From positions 6,572,001 through 6,636,000 of the forward strand of contig NC_060019.1 in NCBI RefSeq assembly GCF_021134715.1: DNA of 64,000 bases, read 5' to 3'. Shown piece by piece: positions 25,186 to 37,933 of this stretch; within the stretch, counting starts at the first letter, position 1, and every line of letters starts with the position of its first letter. The stretch comes from Daphnia pulex (lineage: Eukaryota > Arthropoda > Branchiopoda > Diplostraca > Daphniidae). Under the pieces are notes generated by a model. That model had not been told where the DNA came from. It ran no database searches and worked only from the letters and a program-made list of their open reading frames with translations. The translations under genes and the position numbers were made by a program.

Positions 25186-28100
25186 GGTAGACGAGAGAGA
25201 ATGAGAGAAACAGACGCACAAAACAAAAGCAAAAGGAGAGAGAGAAAAACGAAATAAGAAAAATAAAGAAGAAGAAGAAAGAGAGCCCAAGAGGTATAAA
25301 CCGTCATCGCGCTGCTTTAGAAGCTGCTGCTGCTGCTGCTGGGCCCCTTCTCTTATTCTCTATCTTGGAAACAAATTTAAATATTATTCAAAAAAAAAGT
25401 GGAATGGTGGGGTATACGCGGTTGTTGTGTCTCTCGATTTGTTTCAACCATCAACACGCCAGAAGCGCCAGAAGTAGCAACAACTTCAAACACTCTTCAT
25501 CTTCTTATATAATATTCTTTTTTCCCTCTTTCTCTTTCTCTTTCTCTCTCTCTCTCCTTGAACATGTCAGAACCAACACACAAGTGGCTCCACTCTCCAT
25601 TCTAAAAAAAAATAAACTCGAAATATTTTTTTTTATTTAAAAGAGAAAATAAATTTTTCTCCGAGAAAAACTATTCCAATAGACTTTGATGATTTATTCC
25701 GAACTACATCGAGTCTGAGCTAGAGAAACGACAATTGGCTGCGATCTTTCCACCGTCCCGTTGGAATGTTTTTCACACATTATTCGGAAGCTTTTGAGAT
25801 GATTATTCTCTCTCTCTCTCTCTCTCCTCTGCCGGAGTCTCTCCAGACCAAACAGACTCGGCGGGACGTCGATTTCCCCATGTTGAACCGCTCAGCTCCT
25901 GCTGCTGCTTTGATGTTCTGTTTGTGTAGAGTCACAAGGGCTCCGGCGAGAGAGCGAGAGAAGAGAGAGAGAGGACGAGCTGTGCAGGTCACGAATTGTG
26001 TTCATATTCCGATTGATCCGCATAAAATGCGTCTAGATATATAGGAGATAGACCGGGGTCAATATTCAGAGTGTCTTTCAAAAAAGGGGAAATCGTGGCC
26101 CATCATGACGCGCGGAGGGGGCAAACCGAAAATTCTTCTTCTTCTTCTTCTTCTTTCTTTTTCATTTCGATTTTATATACAGCAGCCAAAAAGAAGAAGA
26201 AGAGGAGTCAAGTGCGACGATAAGCATCTCTCTCCTCCAGCAACCAGCAGCAGCCAGCAGGTAGTTATAAGAGTATAGCTTAGCAGTAGCCAGAAGAAAG
26301 TAACAGGTAGTTGTTCAGACTCTTTCACAACCAATGGGGGGGGGGTTTATACATACACACATAGATATATACAAGAAGAAGAGCTCCCGCTTAACTATAA
26401 AATGAATAAATCAACCCCCCTCTTTCCTTCCTTAACTGTGTTTGTGTGTGTGTCTATATAACTTTTGGTTGTGTGTTTCTTTTGTTTTTTGTTTTTGTTT
26501 TTCCAGATATTATATTGTGTGTCTGCGGGGAGAGATGCCGCTCAGCAGCGGCCTGCATATATAGCCTATAGTAGTCTAAAGCTGCGCTTTATTTCTTGTT
26601 TGCCTTTTTATAAGAGATCTTGACCGGTGATTGCTTACACAGCGAAATACAGACACAAACACGGTAGCCCTCCGACAGTGCCGATTGCCACTACCACTAC
26701 CCACTACTACTACTACTACTGCATTTGTTTTTTTTTTTTGTTATTTCAAAAGGTTCTCTCTCTCTCTGCTTTGCTTCTTGTTTTCATAAAATATCGATTA
26801 CCTATATGCGGGAGTGATTGACTCGGCCTCGTATTCTCCATTTTATACACATCAATGTTTTTTTATTTTATTTTATTTTGGGTTTGGTGTGTATAGACAC
26901 AAACTTAAAAGGGACTCGGCTGTGGATATAGACGGAGTGTTGTGGAACGCTGCTGGAGGTATTAGGCTACATCTATCTACGTCTACAAGAAAACATCAAA
27001 GTCAGCCAACAGCAGCCAAAAGAAGTCAAGAAACAACACCGAAAAGGGGCTACCGGGTGATGACTTTTCTCAATCCGAAACAACAAAAAAAACAAAAACA
27101 AAAAACAAATTCCGCCGCCATTTAAACTAGCCGCCTTTTTTTCTTATTTCTTGTTTTTTTTAAATATCTCCATGATTTGTTTTATTAGATTCGTTTGAAA
27201 AACAACATGTTTTTATATGCGCTAAAAAATCTCTCGGTAGCCAAAAACAATCCGAGATACTGTTAAAAAAAAGCTGGCGGATCGGAAAGTAAAAGTGGCT
27301 GTTGCGGGATTTGTTTTTTATTAAAGAAAAAAAGATTCAGTCGTATATAATGTCGACTGTCTAACCTACTAAAATAAACTGCGACACAAGAAGAAAAAAA
27401 AAAAGGAGAAAAAAAGTTCTATAAGAAAAACCTGCAAGTGACCGGTGGTGGGGGGTTTATGGCCAGCGCGCGCTAAGCGATAACGAGCTCTGTGTGTTTC
27501 CTTTCTCTGTTGATAATCAACTTCTTTTTTTCTTTAAAAAAAGGTTTTTTTTTTCTTCTTCTTCTTCTTCTTCTATAAGGTGGCAGTTGACCAGAGCACA
27601 GTTGCCATCTTTAGCCGGAGCAGCATATCATTCATGGAAAGGAGAACCCACCACCACTACGCGCATCTTCCTTCTGGTGTATATACGGGAAAAGGATTTA
27701 CGGCCGCTGATACAAGTCTCTTTTCTTCTTCTTCTGTATAAAATATCAAGCTCGCATCAACTGCGAGAAGATATCAAAGTTCAGTCCGGAGAAAGGATGG
27801 ATGGAGAGTCCACACACATACACACACACAGAGTCCGAGAAGGATATAAGGATATTTTTTTTCTTTTTCGTTTCTTTTTCTCTTCCAAGCGGAGGGGATA
27901 GTATATATCGCGTGTCTCTTTTGCTAGTGAACGGCATTTCATTGGACTAGATGCGGGGGCAAGATTATCAAAAAGGAAGAAGAAGAAAAAACAAAAGGGA
28001 AGACGAGAGAGTAAATAAATTCTAGCAGCAGCCAGCAGCAGCCAAAACGGAATTTTTCTTTTTTCCAACGGGGAGAGGTTATGATTAAACAATTTGATTC

Positions 28101-30244
28101 GATTGCGTACGGTATTATTTTCCGTGGAATCGATCCGATTCATCCTACCCCCGAATGAAAAAAATAAATATGAAATAAAAACTTTGTCCAAGAAGAAGAA
28201 GAAAAAAAGAAATGGAATCGAACTTTGATTGGATCCACGCTGTGAGCTGTTCGACAATCGGTTGTAACACAAGCGAAATCGGGACCAGATATCTTTTAAC
28301 CCAATAACCGACCTGCATCTCATGCAGTTCCAATTTTTTCAATGACGAATGATTCGTGGAAATTCGTCCCCCCCTCCAAAGATAAAAAAAAAAGAGTCTA
28401 ACAAGATCACAGTCGGTCTTATACAGCAACAACAGCAACAACAAAAAAAAATCCCAAAATCAAATCGATTTCGATAAATCCAAAAAGAGTCAGAGAAATC
28501 GGTGCTGACCTCTCCGCTGGAAGGATATCTCGCAGCGGGGGCTTTACATCATATCATACCTACCGTCTATAGCGCATATCTATACGTACTGCATATACAA
28601 GCAATTTACGATCTATTCATACCTTCCATTTTTATTTTTTTTTATTTTGTAAAAAAAAAATTCAACATCAAATAAAATGATATATCTCATCATTTTCTTT
28701 TTTCTTTTTTTTTGCTGGTTGAAGCTATCGTCTATCCCTTTTGGGTGTGTTTTGTCGATGTGTGATTGGCTTTTTTTCGCCCCGTCGTATATAAATAAAT
28801 ATCCAGTGGAATGCGCTCCGCTTCCAGTAATTGAATTCCTTTCGGAAGTTGGATATCTGGCAAGTCTGACTGGCGCTTATTCCGTATGCAAAGTGGGCAC
28901 GAGAAAAACAATACGGCGTGTGTGCAGTGTGTGTGTGCATACGCTGCCCACGCGGGACCGCATCTCTTGAGGGATAGGGGAGGGAGGCAGTTCGAACCAG
29001 TCAACAGGTGTGAAAAGATTTACTATAAGAGCCGTTTTCTCGGTCATTTCTTTTCCGATGGAAAGAAAACAAAAAAGAAATGTAGAAGAAGAAGAAAAGA
29101 AAAGGCAAACGCTATATCGACTCTGACTGGTATACTCCTACTGAAGCAGCCCATCGATTATCATTCCAACTCGGTCCGTATATATTCTATCCGACGGGAA
29201 TATATGAAATACGATCCGTACAGATGGCCCCGGACTCTGGACAGAATTTATTCTTCATTCGATATCATTTTCCAATGGAAAATATACGAAAACAAAAATA
29301 ATATTAAAGGAATGTCTTCAATTGTTTGACCGAAAGAGAGAAAAGCAAAAATTCGGATTAAAGAAAATCCGAAAGATTAACTAAACAAGTATGCGCAATC
29401 TAGTTAGCGTTATTGGTCCTGCTAATTAAAGACGGACTCTTGTTGTTGGCTCAGAGAAAATGTAAGCTAATGGCCAGCACGGCTGTGGAATTAAGAAGAA
29501 GAAGAGAGACTTGGCATGTAGCAATTTGAATATAAGACGACATCCAACGAATAAATAACCCCGACGACAAGTGGCCATCAGACACAGGTGCAAAAAGAAA
29601 AAAAAAAAGAAAAAATTCCACATCATATAATATTCGGCCGGGCCGAGGTTGAATCAACATATGTATAAGTGCTGGTGCATGTCTGGCCGTCATCCACAAG
29701 AAACTGCCGGACTCGAAACTTGATGCCATAATGTCGTTCAGATCTAGAACAGGCCTGATGAATTTTTTTTTTCTTTTTTTTTTCTCTAAAAGAATTTTCA
29801 TTTTAAAAAACAAAACAAAAAAGATAAATGCCGGTCTATAAGAGAATGAAGGGATGTAGCCTTGCAGCGGTTAATATTTAGTTCGAGAAGAAAAAGAAAA
29901 AAAAAAGCAATTCCATCCGCGCGCTCGCGCCACGGCGAGGATCGTTAAGTCAGAATCGGGCCGGGAAACATTTAAACACTTTTTGTTTTTTCTTTCTCCT
30001 TTTGGTTTGTGGGGCTGCTGTGCTGTGTGTCTCTCTCTCTCTCTCTGGGCTGTTTTTATATAAATCCGACAGCTCCACATAAGAAAAAAATGAAAAGGGG
30101 CCTTTCAGATGCGAGAAGGGGTCGTTTTCTAATCAAATTAGAACCACGTGATTTGTTAAGATTGGCCCGTTTGCTCGTAAAAAAATATTTATAGAAAAAG
30201 AAAGAAAAAAGGAGCAGGAGGGAATTGGAACGACTAACCCTTTT

Positions 30245-30270
30245 TTCTTCTTCTTCTTCTTCTTCTTCTT
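30245..30270. repeat. TTC microsatellite
   Basis: At least eight TTC units, with further interrupted units to about 30282. Confidence 0.85.
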
Positions 30271-31925
30271 CGTCTTCTTCTTTATTTTTATGATATCCAC
30301 AGAGAGAAACTCCATTTCGATTTCTCGATCGAGAAAATTGCCAAAGCGATTCTTTAAAAAAACAAAAACAAAATACAAAAGAAAAGATCGGCTGCATTGG
30401 AATTCTACTAGACACAAAGTCGCTGATGGGCCCAATCAAGAATTTCTACACGTCCTCTGACCTCCAAGTGACCGACTTCAACACGGCCGGAAATTTACTA
30501 ACCTAACGTGTGATGTCTGCGTTAGGAGAGTCCAGACTTAATTGACGCCACAAGACCGCGGACCGGATAAAAACCAAAAAATCCAATGGATGTTGTATGG
30601 GGGCCTATCTACACATATTCAATTACGTCGAATATTTTTTTTTTTTTCTTTTTCGGAGGTTATCCTTCATCTCTTTTGATGAGCTCGTTCATTATCCTCA
30701 GCCAAGAAAGAAAAAAGAAAAGGCAAACGTCTCTATATCTAGGCTCTGCCATATAAAGATCTATCCGTTTTTTGATCGTATGGTCATTAGTTTGAATTCG
30801 TTAGCCTGGGTGCTCTATGAATAAAAGCCTCGTATCATTGATCAAGCGATCCCGGCAGCTCTCGCAGCTTTCGCAGCAGCTGCAACAACGACCAGCAAAG
30901 AGAAAGAGAGAGAAAAAAAGGAGAAAACATTTGTAGACTCTGCAGCAGCAGCCAGCAGCAGTCTAATCCTTTCCGCGCGCTCATTCCAATTTAAAGCGTT
31001 CTTTATGAGCTTGTTCGGTCGTTTGAATTGACCGAGCTCGACATGGTAGTTTTTCTTCGGTTGTTGTTGCTTCTTCTTCTTCTTCTGGTATAAATACACC
31101 GTTGGGGGGCACACACGCGCGACATGTTATTACGTTTAAAAGGGAAAACTTTCTTCTGCTGGCGTCACTTTGAAGAAGAAAGAAAAAAGAAGGGAGAAAC
31201 AAAATTCAAGAAGCCAACACAAGTGGAAAAGAATTTTTCTTCTGGGTTCCAGCCGGGATAGAAGAAGAAGACGAAGAAGAAGAAATTCAACGGCGTCGTA
31301 TAGATTTCAACAAGCTTATCTCCATCGTGACATCTGGATAAGAGGAAAACTCTTAGACCTGTGGTATAAACTAGATGGAATCCCAAAGGCACACACACAC
31401 ACACTAGCTGCAGCATCTAGCTATAGCTCTATACGTGCACGCAGCGCCATTTATACGCAGACGCAAGCAAAAGAACAACAACAACAACAACAACATCACT
31501 TAACTCCCCTCAATTCACATTTATGGATGTCGACTATCTCAAATGTCTATTTTGAAGGGGGGAAAAAAGAAAGAAAGAACGAAAAAGAAAACGGGAAATT
31601 TTTCTTTCGTTTTTCCAGCGCGCGTGAGTCGCGAGGTATGAATATAAATATAAACGCACGAGAGAGAGAAGAACCTTGATAGTATTGTAGTAGTAGTAAT
31701 GTAATAGTATTTTCTGGCTCTATCAAAGCGAGATTATCGCCAAACCGGAGAGAAGAATCCCTCACCACCAAAAATAGGAGAAATCGATTTTCTCACATGA
31801 GAGGAACAGCCAGTAATCACGGCAGTTAGCAGCCAGTCGATCTGGACGAGACCAACCGAACAAAAAATCGTCTGTCGCCTTTTGTAATCCAATCATCGGA
31901 CATTCATCGTAGAAGAGATATAGGT

Positions 31926-31933
31926 TGACGTCA
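31926..31933. promoter_or_regulatory. CRE palindrome TGACGTCA
   Basis: Perfect 8-bp CREB/ATF site. A second perfect site lies 271 bp further at 32197-32204. There is no supported gene start beside them. Confidence 0.4.
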
Positions 31934-32196
31934 TTTTTTGTCTCTTTCAAACCCCAAAACAGTTTGCTTGGCTGTGCAAACTATACTGAAAAAACAAAAA
32001 AGATTGAAAGAAGTTTGGCCAGCCAGTAAAAAAATTTAATAATATATTTCTAAATCGCTTTTTTTTTTCTTCTTCTTCTTCGACAACATTCGCCATCTAA
32101 TCAGATCGTCTTTCTCCTTATTTTCACACAGAGCAGACAGAGAGACAGACACAAGTTCCCGCGAGAGCCGTAAAGATATGCGGCCATGGGAGAAAG

Positions 32197-32204
32197 TGAC
32201 GTCA
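32197..32204. promoter_or_regulatory. CRE palindrome TGACGTCA
   Basis: Perfect CREB/ATF-type site, partner of the one at 31926-31933. Its function is unproven. Confidence 0.4.
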
Positions 32205-33033
32205 CCTTCGCTCCTATAGCTTGCACCAGCTATTATAGCAATAATAATACAAGGCGGGGTTACTCGGCTGCTCGCCTCGGTCCCTCCGCCATGCAAATAT
32301 CACTTCATCAGTGCACCAGAACATGCACACACGGCAGAGAAAAATATAGGAGGGAAAACTTTGAAAGCCATCAAACGTCGTCAATTTTTATAGTCAAACT
32401 GTTCCAAGGTCGTCGGTTGATCGATTATTATGATTTTGCGTTATTTCTTTCCTCCGAATTGCCAGGCTCCGCTATTTTTTTGTTTTTTCTTTCAAATTCA
32501 AAAAGAGAGTCGGTGAAAAATGGCGCAAACGTCCGAACGAGATCGCCCCTGCAATCGACCAAACGAGTTGAATCTTTTTCTTATTTTTTTTTTGGTATAA
32601 AAGAAAAAATTGTTCCAACAACATCGAAAAAGTCGAATCCAAGTTCGTCGATGAACTCATAGTCAAACTTGACGAAAGCGGATGAAGAAGCCGGTAGCTC
32701 CATTAATATTCAAATGTGGAGAAAGATAAGCAAGTTTTTTGGGTTGAACTGGTCTGAGGAGAGACAATGAGACATGGCTGGACAAAAATCTATATGGAGA
32801 AAATTTTTAGAAATAAAATTTGGTTTTGGGTATGAAAAAAGAATTAGGGATAACCCGAATGAATTGAGCGTCTTCCACAGTTCCACTTAGTCGCAGTCAA
32901 TTTTCATTTCGTGCTGCTGGTTCATCCAGTCCGGGGCACCATCTCGCAAGTGCACTTTGTTAGCGGGAAAATATAATACTCTAGGCCACTCTCTCACACT
33001 GGGACTATATACAGACAGGAAACTAAATAACAT

Positions 33034-34758
33034 CCTTTGAATATTCAAACAAAGAAATTTTTCTGGGTTTTTCGTTTTTAATCTTTCCGAGTCTGGATGG
33101 TACGAAAAAATAAGAAAAAGTTTTTTTCATTTTGGGGGTACACCAATCGGAGTCGGCAGCCCCTGGGTGAAATCCAATTCGGTTCGACGCTGTTTGGCAA
33201 GTTGGGTTTAATTCAGGCATTCAGGAAAATTACGAAACTAAATGAGCTCGCGCACCGCTTCTTTTTTAAAAACCTACAGTCCGCGTTATATTCAAATTGG
33301 ACGAACACATTTGGTTGGTCAAATCGTTCCTCGTTTTAAGAGTTATTGTGTTCCAAACGAAAATTTGGGATCACCAAAAAAAGTAGAACAAAAAGTTCCG
33401 TTATTGCTTGGAACTAAATCGATTTTTCTTTCATTACGAACCATCGAAATTCGTGCCATCTTTGAGATTCTCGATAATAAAAAAGCAAATAAAAAGATTT
33501 GATTTTTTTTCTTTCGATTTTGACGCCAGTCGCACACCTGGCGTCACCTGTTGAAAAAATTCTGAAGCTAATTGACAAACTCGCGCCAACTTTTCAAAAA
33601 ATAAATCATAAAAACACGACAGAAAAGGCAGAAAAACAATAACTGAACCTACTTGGAACTGAATTGGTGAGTAGGAACTAGGAAGCAATGCCTGGACGAT
33701 TGACGAATCTAAATGATGAAATGCTGGGTTGATTGTAAACCGTTGGTTACCACTTTTGCTGTTCCAGGTGAAGCAAAAGCGCAATGACGAAGTGAATGAA
33801 TCAAGAGCTATAATACGAGAAAACAACAAATAAAGCTGCATCAGTGATCGCTGCAACTAAATGAATGTCTCGTATGGGTATATGTCCAAACCAGCAAAAA
33901 GCTCCTCGCTAATAGCTGAAGTTGAAAGACTTTAGACATTTAGTTACCTTACTTTCGTCCAATATACTGGCGAAATAAAAAATAATTCCTGTTTCAAGCT
34001 GTGGCTATCAGATGAAACGCAACCCCACTTTAACTAACTGAATGTCGCGATGTCCTCAGAAACCAGGGAAATGAGGTCAGCAATTATAGTCTTAATCGAG
34101 CTGCATACCAAGGGCACTGATGATGCAATCTGCTTTCATTCAGTTCCAAAATAGTGCATGGAAAGAATGTTTCGCAACCACTAAGGGAATTCAAAGTTGC
34201 ACAGAACTCATTATATGAGTAGAGTATACAGTTTATCACTGTGGAGTCCATTCTGAAACACTCTGAAACACTTCTGAACTGTGAACGAAATCCGCAAAAC
34301 ATTCGAGGAAAAACTAAGACGAAATATTTTTGGGAATAGTCTTCAATAAATCAACATTCATAAGGTGTCTCGTGGGCGAGGTTTTTTAAAAGTGAAATCA
34401 TCCTCAAAGTCAAAACAGTTGTTGAAAAAACCACAAATGTTCTTGGTATTTTGGGCTAAATAAACTTAATTATAAAAATGCCAGGCTGTTTTGATGAAAT
34501 CGATAAACTGTTTCCTGCTCCCTGCTCAGTTCACGTATACTTGTCCTTTGGAAATTCTAAATTTCTAAATTATTTTTTTATTACCCAAAGAGACTGGCTG
34601 ATGGACTGATTCTGTTCTGAATTTTTAGTTGTTGCTTGATTTCGCACTAGATGGCTTAGAGTAGCAGACGAAGTATTATTTAGTTGCCTTAAGCCTTAAA
34701 CCACTTTTCTAGATGTGATAAAAAAAATTGTTCATAGTGGACTTGTTTTTTAACAAGC
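33034..34758. other. Intergenic DNA, no gene seen
   Basis: Ordinary AT-rich sequence with no recognisable protein, RNA or repeat family. A minus-strand frame open at 33434-33856 (140 codons) has no recognisable motif, no splice support and unremarkable composition, so I do not call it. Microsatellites are much rarer than to the left. Confidence 0.5.
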
Positions 34759-35726
34759 GATCCACGAATCAAGTAGACCAAAATCCCGGAGCGGCTTTCC
34801 TGATCTAAATCCGGAAAAGGCATTAAAAATCTAAAAAAAATATAGCCATGTTCGTCTTCGCACGCCGGATTTACCTGCGTTTGCAGAATGACGATTTTCC
34901 CCCCCGTTTAGGAGTTATTTAGCTCTAAAGTTTGGTTTTTTTGAATTTTGTCAGAAAGTGGGGGGGCTTTGACATCCATTTTCGAAAAAGTGGGGGAGCT
35001 AGGGAAAAAACTAATTTTTTGAAAAGGTTTATTGCAATCTCAACCACCAAAATCCAAAAGGAATTTCCTTTCCGGATTTTATTGGTTGAGATATTACCAA
35101 TTTAGTGAAAGGATTATTTAGCTAGTTTCCCTCCCTGGCTTGCAGCCATTTTTTCGTACGGTCCGCTGCGCTCTTGGCGGAAGCCAGCAGAAGGTCTTAT
35201 ACATCGGCCAATAAGAAATCTGGGTTCACTATATATGAAGGCCTGTATAAATGCAATGGGTCTAATGTGAAGGCCGATATATAAGACCTTCTGCTGGCTT
35301 CCGCCAGGAGCGCAGCGGACCGTACGAAAAAATGGCTGCAAGCCAGGGAGGGAAACTAGCTAAATAATCCTTTCACTAAATTGGTAATATCTCAACCAAT
35401 AAAATCCGGAAAGGAAATTCCTTTTGGATTTTGGTGGTTGAGATTGCAATAAACCTTTTCAAAAAATTAGTTTTTTCCCTAGCTCCCCCACTTTTTCGAA
35501 AATGGATGTCAAAGCCCCCCCACTTTCTGACAAAATTCAAAAAAACCAAACTTTAGAGCTAAATAACTCCTAAACGGGGGGGGGGGAAAATCGTCATTCT
35601 GCAAACGCAGGTAAATCCGGCGTGCGAAGACGAACATGGCTATATTTTTTTTAGATTTTTAATGCCTTTTCCGGATTTAGATCAGGAAAGCCGCTCCGGG
35701 ATTTTGGTCTACTTGATTCGTGGATC
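34759..35726. mobile_element. Foldback (hairpin) element, 968 bp, arms about 450 bp
   Basis: The left arm (34759-35209) reappears as its reverse complement in the right arm (35272-35726) around a 62-bp loop. Spot comparison along the arms shows near-identity; the visible length difference is a C/G run (7 versus 11) plus a slight change next to the loop. The outer ends read GATCCACGAATC and its complement. No protein frame spans the unit; an open frame at 35114-35341 is just the hairpin itself. I could not find a convincing target-site duplication; the right flank (TGTTTT) has only a weak partner on the left. By structure this is a non-autonomous foldback/MITE-like unit or a replication-born palindrome. 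Confidence 0.85.
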
Positions 35727-36305
35727 TGTTTTCAAAAAAACAAAAAAAATCGAAATTTGAATAGAAATCTTCATCAAGTAAGTGGTATTCTCGTTTATCA
35801 CATTTTTAAAACTGATGTATGGCGTTGTTTAAACTTAACAGTAGCCTGTTGATTTTATTGTCTCTATTTAGCTAGCTACATTTTTTGCCATTGAAATTTT
35901 GTTGATTTTTTAATTTGACAGCAGTTTGCGCGCGCCCAATCCGCTGTTGCCTTTGAGAGCGGCCCATAACTATTGTAATTCACTAATTCCAGCTTGACTA
36001 CATTTTTCTTTTGGGGTTGGCAAGGAAAATTTATTGTACAGTCAGATATCTCATGCGATAAATTAAACTTGTTTCTAGAAATTTGTAATTCCCGATTCGA
36101 TTTTTGATTAATTTAGTATTACCGTATTTACAACTAAATCATTAACAGTGTAGCCTGTGTCTCATAGAGACCTACTATTTTAAATTTTTAAGTCCGTACA
36201 AGACATGGAAAAGCCATTTTTGCACCCAAAAATTGTGTTTGAACTAGGTTCCTTCAAAAGGTTTGATATATTGTAACAACGATATTTTTATACATGAAAA
36301 TCGTT
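35727..36305. other. Intergenic DNA, no feature seen
   Basis: AT-rich sequence between the hairpin and the transporter remnant. Nothing recognisable. Confidence 0.5.
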
Positions 36306-37262
36306 TCATAAAAATTTGAGTGGTGTAATTGAATGCCTTGTCGGCCCAGTTAACCGCAACAGGTGACTCTTCTTGTTAGTGGCAGTTGTATACAAGAAAG
36401 TAGCCAATATGATTGCAAAAGTGCCGACAATGCATGCTGGCGTTAAATTAGTGTCTTCCAGTACAAAATAGGAAAAAACACACGACAGTACAATCGAGTT
36501 AGATGTTGCAAATGTTTTCAGGATGTTGTCGACAAATTTCATAGTTCCCGCGATTATTCCTCCGAGGGCCTTTTGAAATTCAGAATTTAAAAAATTATAA
36601 TCGAGTTCAGTTATTAGGTTTCTGAAGAAGTGAATGTAATTTAGAAATTTTAAATTTTAATGCAATTGATTACCTGCATCGTTGCTAATCATCACACATA
36701 TGGACTGTGTCCATAAAAATATCTTTGTGTGCAGACGGGATCACCGTCTTTTAACAGGACGCCCCAAAAAGCGAAGAAAACAGAAACAAACCTAGAAAAT
36801 AATAATAATAAAAATAATGCCAAACTGCGTTTTAGTAAACGGGAAAACGTAATACGAAAAAACGTATTACTTACTAAGTTGAATACTTCTTATTAAAAGG
36901 GAAGATTGCTTTCCATTTTTAATTAATTTCTCATTGTAGACTCCGGCGAAACCACTGGTTATAGTGTGGCACAGCAAATCGCCAAGAGGTCCAAAAAATA
37001 AACGGAACCTTCCTTTTCAGAACGGAAACTGATTTCGCCGCTCTCTTCATTGAAATTAAGCTGTTCGGATAATTATTTTCCACAAAAGTAAAATTAAGTT
37101 CACGTTTGACTCTTATGTTACTTAACCTTTTGTACTTGCCTGAGTTAAAATGATCCCAAGCATCAACAGTATGAGTGAAAGCCATTTCTTAATCGGCAGT
37201 ACTTGATTAAGTAGCATCCTTGCAAATAATTCGGTCGTCAAAATTCTCGTCTGATAAGTTAC
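36306..37262 (-). pseudogene. Decayed 5'-truncated SLC35A-type nucleotide-sugar transporter
   Basis: Pieces of the C-terminal half of an SLC35A (CMP-sialic acid/UDP-sugar) Golgi transporter lie in order on the minus strand. Exon 37262-37140 has the VTYQ...ILTT motif and a hydrophobic helix, and ends in a GC donor (GCAAGT). A piece ending at 36875 contains TSGFAGVYNEK and an IQL end with a GTAAGT donor. Exon 36791-36674 has a KDGD...FYGHSPYV segment. Exon 36569-36306 has ALGG, then KFVDNILKTFATS and two hydrophobic helices. The usual Trp after PYV reads as TGA, and a second TGA follows at once. The join into the KDGD exon is one base out of frame, and a frame slip occurs around the SGFAG helix. 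No N-terminal helices are found upstream. I therefore read it as a gene fragment in decay rather than a working transporter. Confidence 0.75.
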
Positions 37263-37933
37263 CTTAAAGGAAAAAAAATTAATTTGATAAGGAATCGTAT
37301 TTTATCCCCAAAAGAAATGAATTTTATTGTTTAAACTTGGTGTAAGACAGTATTTAATCACTAATGACTTCTACTTGCATGTAGGTGGCTGCCACGATAG
37401 CGCATAAATGATCAAATTATCCTGTAGCACGTAAAGAAAACTTGCCACTGCCAAAAGAAACGTGTCAATTGGTACTTATACGTTAGTTTTTTAAAATGGA
37501 CAGTTACACAGTTTCACGTATTAATTTTTTTTTTAACTTTCGCGTTAAATTTACCTGCCCTGTAATTACCATAGTAGGAGAATGCGGTAATTGATCTCAT
37601 TCAGATACCCCTCTTTCATTAATCGTCACACATTGTTGAATAAGAGACTAAGGAGACCCACACCAAATCGGATAGGAAGTCATTTTGCCAATTAATAATG
37701 TTTTAATTGTATACTAGGAAGGGTTGATTAAGAAATCCTAGTTGGCCTGCATTCTTTTACCGTATCTATAGTTGCACTGCTCGTTGGCAATCATCAGTCC
37801 GTGGTTTGCGATAACGTCCGCCACCGATAAGAGATTTATGTTGACACAGATGGCAGATGTGACTGTCTTGTTACATTCTTGGCGAGTTCATTGGTAAGTT
37901 GAGAAATATAACGATTTGAAGGGATATTATTAA
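37263..37933. other. Intergenic DNA upstream of the first protease homologue
   Basis: No exon or repeat recognised. It presumably contains the promoter of the plus-strand gene that starts at 37934, but no clear TATA box was picked out. Confidence 0.45.

Larger units (their letters stand above)
18092..33000. other. Gene-poor low-complexity DNA, right flank of KLF gene
   Basis: I find no convincing gene in these 15 kb. Simple repeats include nine CA units at 21532-21549, CT units at 23273-23290, six AGT units at 25168-25185, TC units at about 25808-25826, six ACT units at 26703-26720, TTC units at about 30245-30270 and AAC units at 31474-31494. Perfect CRE palindromes occur at 31926-31933 and 32197-32204. 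Many purine-rich stretches alternate with pyrimidine-rich ones. Two short minus-strand frames near the right end (32887-33033 and starting at 32703) have protein-like composition but cannot be identified. The region may be an upstream regulatory domain of the KLF gene (inference). Confidence 0.55.

Noticed and set aside
28980..29010. GTTCGAACC as a tRNA T-arm
   Set aside because: No matching D-arm, anticodon arm or acceptor stem at the right distances.
34741..34758. Short palindrome CTTGTTTTTTAACAAG beside the hairpin as its target duplication
   Set aside because: Only TGTTTT is shared with the other flank and the ends do not become symmetrical, so no duplication is claimed.
35114..35341. 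75-codon minus-strand frame at the hairpin centre
   Set aside because: It reads through the palindrome arms and loop, with no protein similarity recognised.
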